NCBI GenBank assembly: GCA_900553355.1
Contig: USDK01000002.1
Coordinates: 22,922-86,921, forward strand
Reading direction: 5' to 3'
Origin: an uncultured Lachnospiraceae bacterium
GTDB taxonomy: Bacteria; Bacillota; Clostridia; Lachnospirales; Lachnospiraceae
DNA length: 64,000 nucleotides
Below, one piece after another: positions 63,363 to 64,000 of this stretch. The notes beneath the pieces are model-generated. The model was not told where the DNA came from and did not search any database. It worked only from the letters and a program-made list of their open reading frames with translations. How positions within the stretch are numbered: the stretch's first letter is position 1; every line of letters begins with the position of its first letter. The position numbers were made by a program, and so were the translations under genes.

Positions 63363-63926
63363 GTGAAGAAAGAGAAGATTTGTGTACAAGGAATCAGGGT
63401 AACCGTCGAGTATCGAAAGGTGAAAAATGTAAATCTGTACATAAAACCACCGGATGGCCAGGTCCTGGTGACAGCGCCGGGATATGTAAATATTGCTCAT
63501 ATTCGTAGATTTATCGAGAGCAAGGAGGAGTGGATCCTCAGGAATCAGGAAAAAATCCGGCGTATTTACGCCGAAAAGGAGGCAGATATCCAGGAGGATA
63601 TCTCCAAAGAGCAGAAAAAGGAACTGGAGAAGCAGATTCTTGACTATGCGAAGAAATGGGAACCTGTACTGGGAGTTCATGCAAATGGCTGGACCCTGCG
63701 GAAAATGAAGACTCGCTGGGGAAGCTGTACCATTGATACCGGAAAGATCCGGATCAACACACGCCTGGTCTGGTATCCGCCGGAATGTCTGGAGTATGTG
63801 GTGGTCCATGAATTGTGTCACCTTCTGGAGGCTGGCCATAATCAAAGATTCTGGGCGTATGTGGAGCGCTGTCTGCCGGACTGGAAGATCCGGCGGAAGA
63901 TGCTTAAGGAGAAGGCTGTTAGATAA
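63363..63926 (+). CDS. YgjP-type zinc metallopeptidase (M48-like)
   Basis: 187 residues. The zinc-binding helix HELCHLLEAGHNQRFW (His-Glu-x-x-His, with a third His six residues on) near residue 156 and the preceding TRWGSC segment match the YgjP/DUF45 family. An N-terminal domain of beta strands precedes. Cytoplasmic. GTG start. No known substrate. Confidence 0.92.
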   Translation: MKKEKICVQGIRVTVEYRKVKNVNLYIKPPDGQVLVTAPGYVNIAHIRRFIESKEEWILRNQEKIRRIYAEKEADIQEDISKEQKKELEKQILDYAKKWEPVLGVHANGWTLRKMKTRWGSCTIDTGKIRINTRLVWYPPECLEYVVVHELCHLLEAGHNQRFWAYVERCLPDWKIRRKMLKEKAVR

Positions 63927-63947
63927 GATAGAACGGACAGGAAAGGG

Positions 63948-63985
63948 GCTGTCGCACTAAATAATTAGTGCGGCAGCACTTTTTT
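63948..63985 (+). terminator. terminator after the YgjP-type gene
   Basis: GCTGTCGCACTAA (63948-63960) and TTAGTGCGGCAGC (63965-63977) pair with one G-U, loop ATAA, then a run of T. Confidence 0.9.
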
Positions 63986-64000
63986 GCAGAGAATAAGAGC

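Overview
The window looks like a chromosomal segment from a spore-forming, Gram-positive anaerobe of the Lachnospiraceae type (Clostridia; relative of Blautia, Dorea or Mediterraneibacter). The evidence is the gene content (sipL-like and spoIIR sporulation genes, a SAM-I riboswitch before metK, a CarD-type regulator, dnaE followed by pfkA), strong AGGAGG ribosome sites, and several ABC sugar importers with YesMN, LacI and GntR regulators. The genus is inference. I saw no tRNA, rRNA, CRISPR array, transposase or phage gene.

Layout. 1-8.5 kb: a FluC fluoride channel, then a YesN/YesM two-component system, a solute-binding-type lipoprotein, and a sugar ABC importer (binding protein plus two permeases, no ATPase). 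8.6-12.3 kb: a small unknown protein, a divergent shikimate-kinase-like protein, murA and an OFA-type MFS carrier. 12.3-16.6 kb: riboswitch-controlled metK, then a histidine kinase, response regulator and TetR regulator in tandem. 16.6-21.2 kb: a GT8 glycosyltransferase, ftsH, carD and an unknown membrane-anchored protein. 21.3-28.1 kb: a minus-strand sucrose/fructan unit (binding protein, two permeases, ATPase, cytoplasmic GH32) divergent from its LacI regulator, with matched operators. 28.2-32.9 kb: a GntR/LacI-hybrid regulator, aldo/keto reductase, xylulokinase and zinc polyol dehydrogenase, which together could run an oxidoreductive pentose/pentitol route.

33-39.5 kb: an amidohydrolase, sodium symporter, PucR regulator, M19 dipeptidase and DUF819 membrane protein, probably one peptide-like nutrient or cell-wall recycling system. 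39.7-44.5 kb: murF, ddl, pncB and plsC on the minus strand. 44.6-58.1 kb: a plus-strand housekeeping run (PrcB-like lipoprotein, sipL-like, ispE, FadR-type GntR, spoIIR, CDF exporter, acyl-ACP thioesterase, cvfB-like, an HPr-like protein without the active-site histidine, dnaE, pfkA, murI, DUF1934). 58.1-64 kb: a large sortase-type surface protein with duplicated Ig-like/BspA modules, an AraC regulator, a second histidine-less HPr-like protein, a YczE-type membrane protein and a YgjP-type metallopeptidase.

Three long palindromes with GGGGACG/CGTCCCC arms lie at gene ends (11.0, 32.9 and 37.2 kb). The least conventional parts are the 33-39.5 kb system with its leader attenuator and palindromes, the AKR/XylB/polyol dehydrogenase set, the lipoprotein placed with YesMN, and the pair of HPr-like proteins. 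All functions are from reading sequence motifs; no database search was run.
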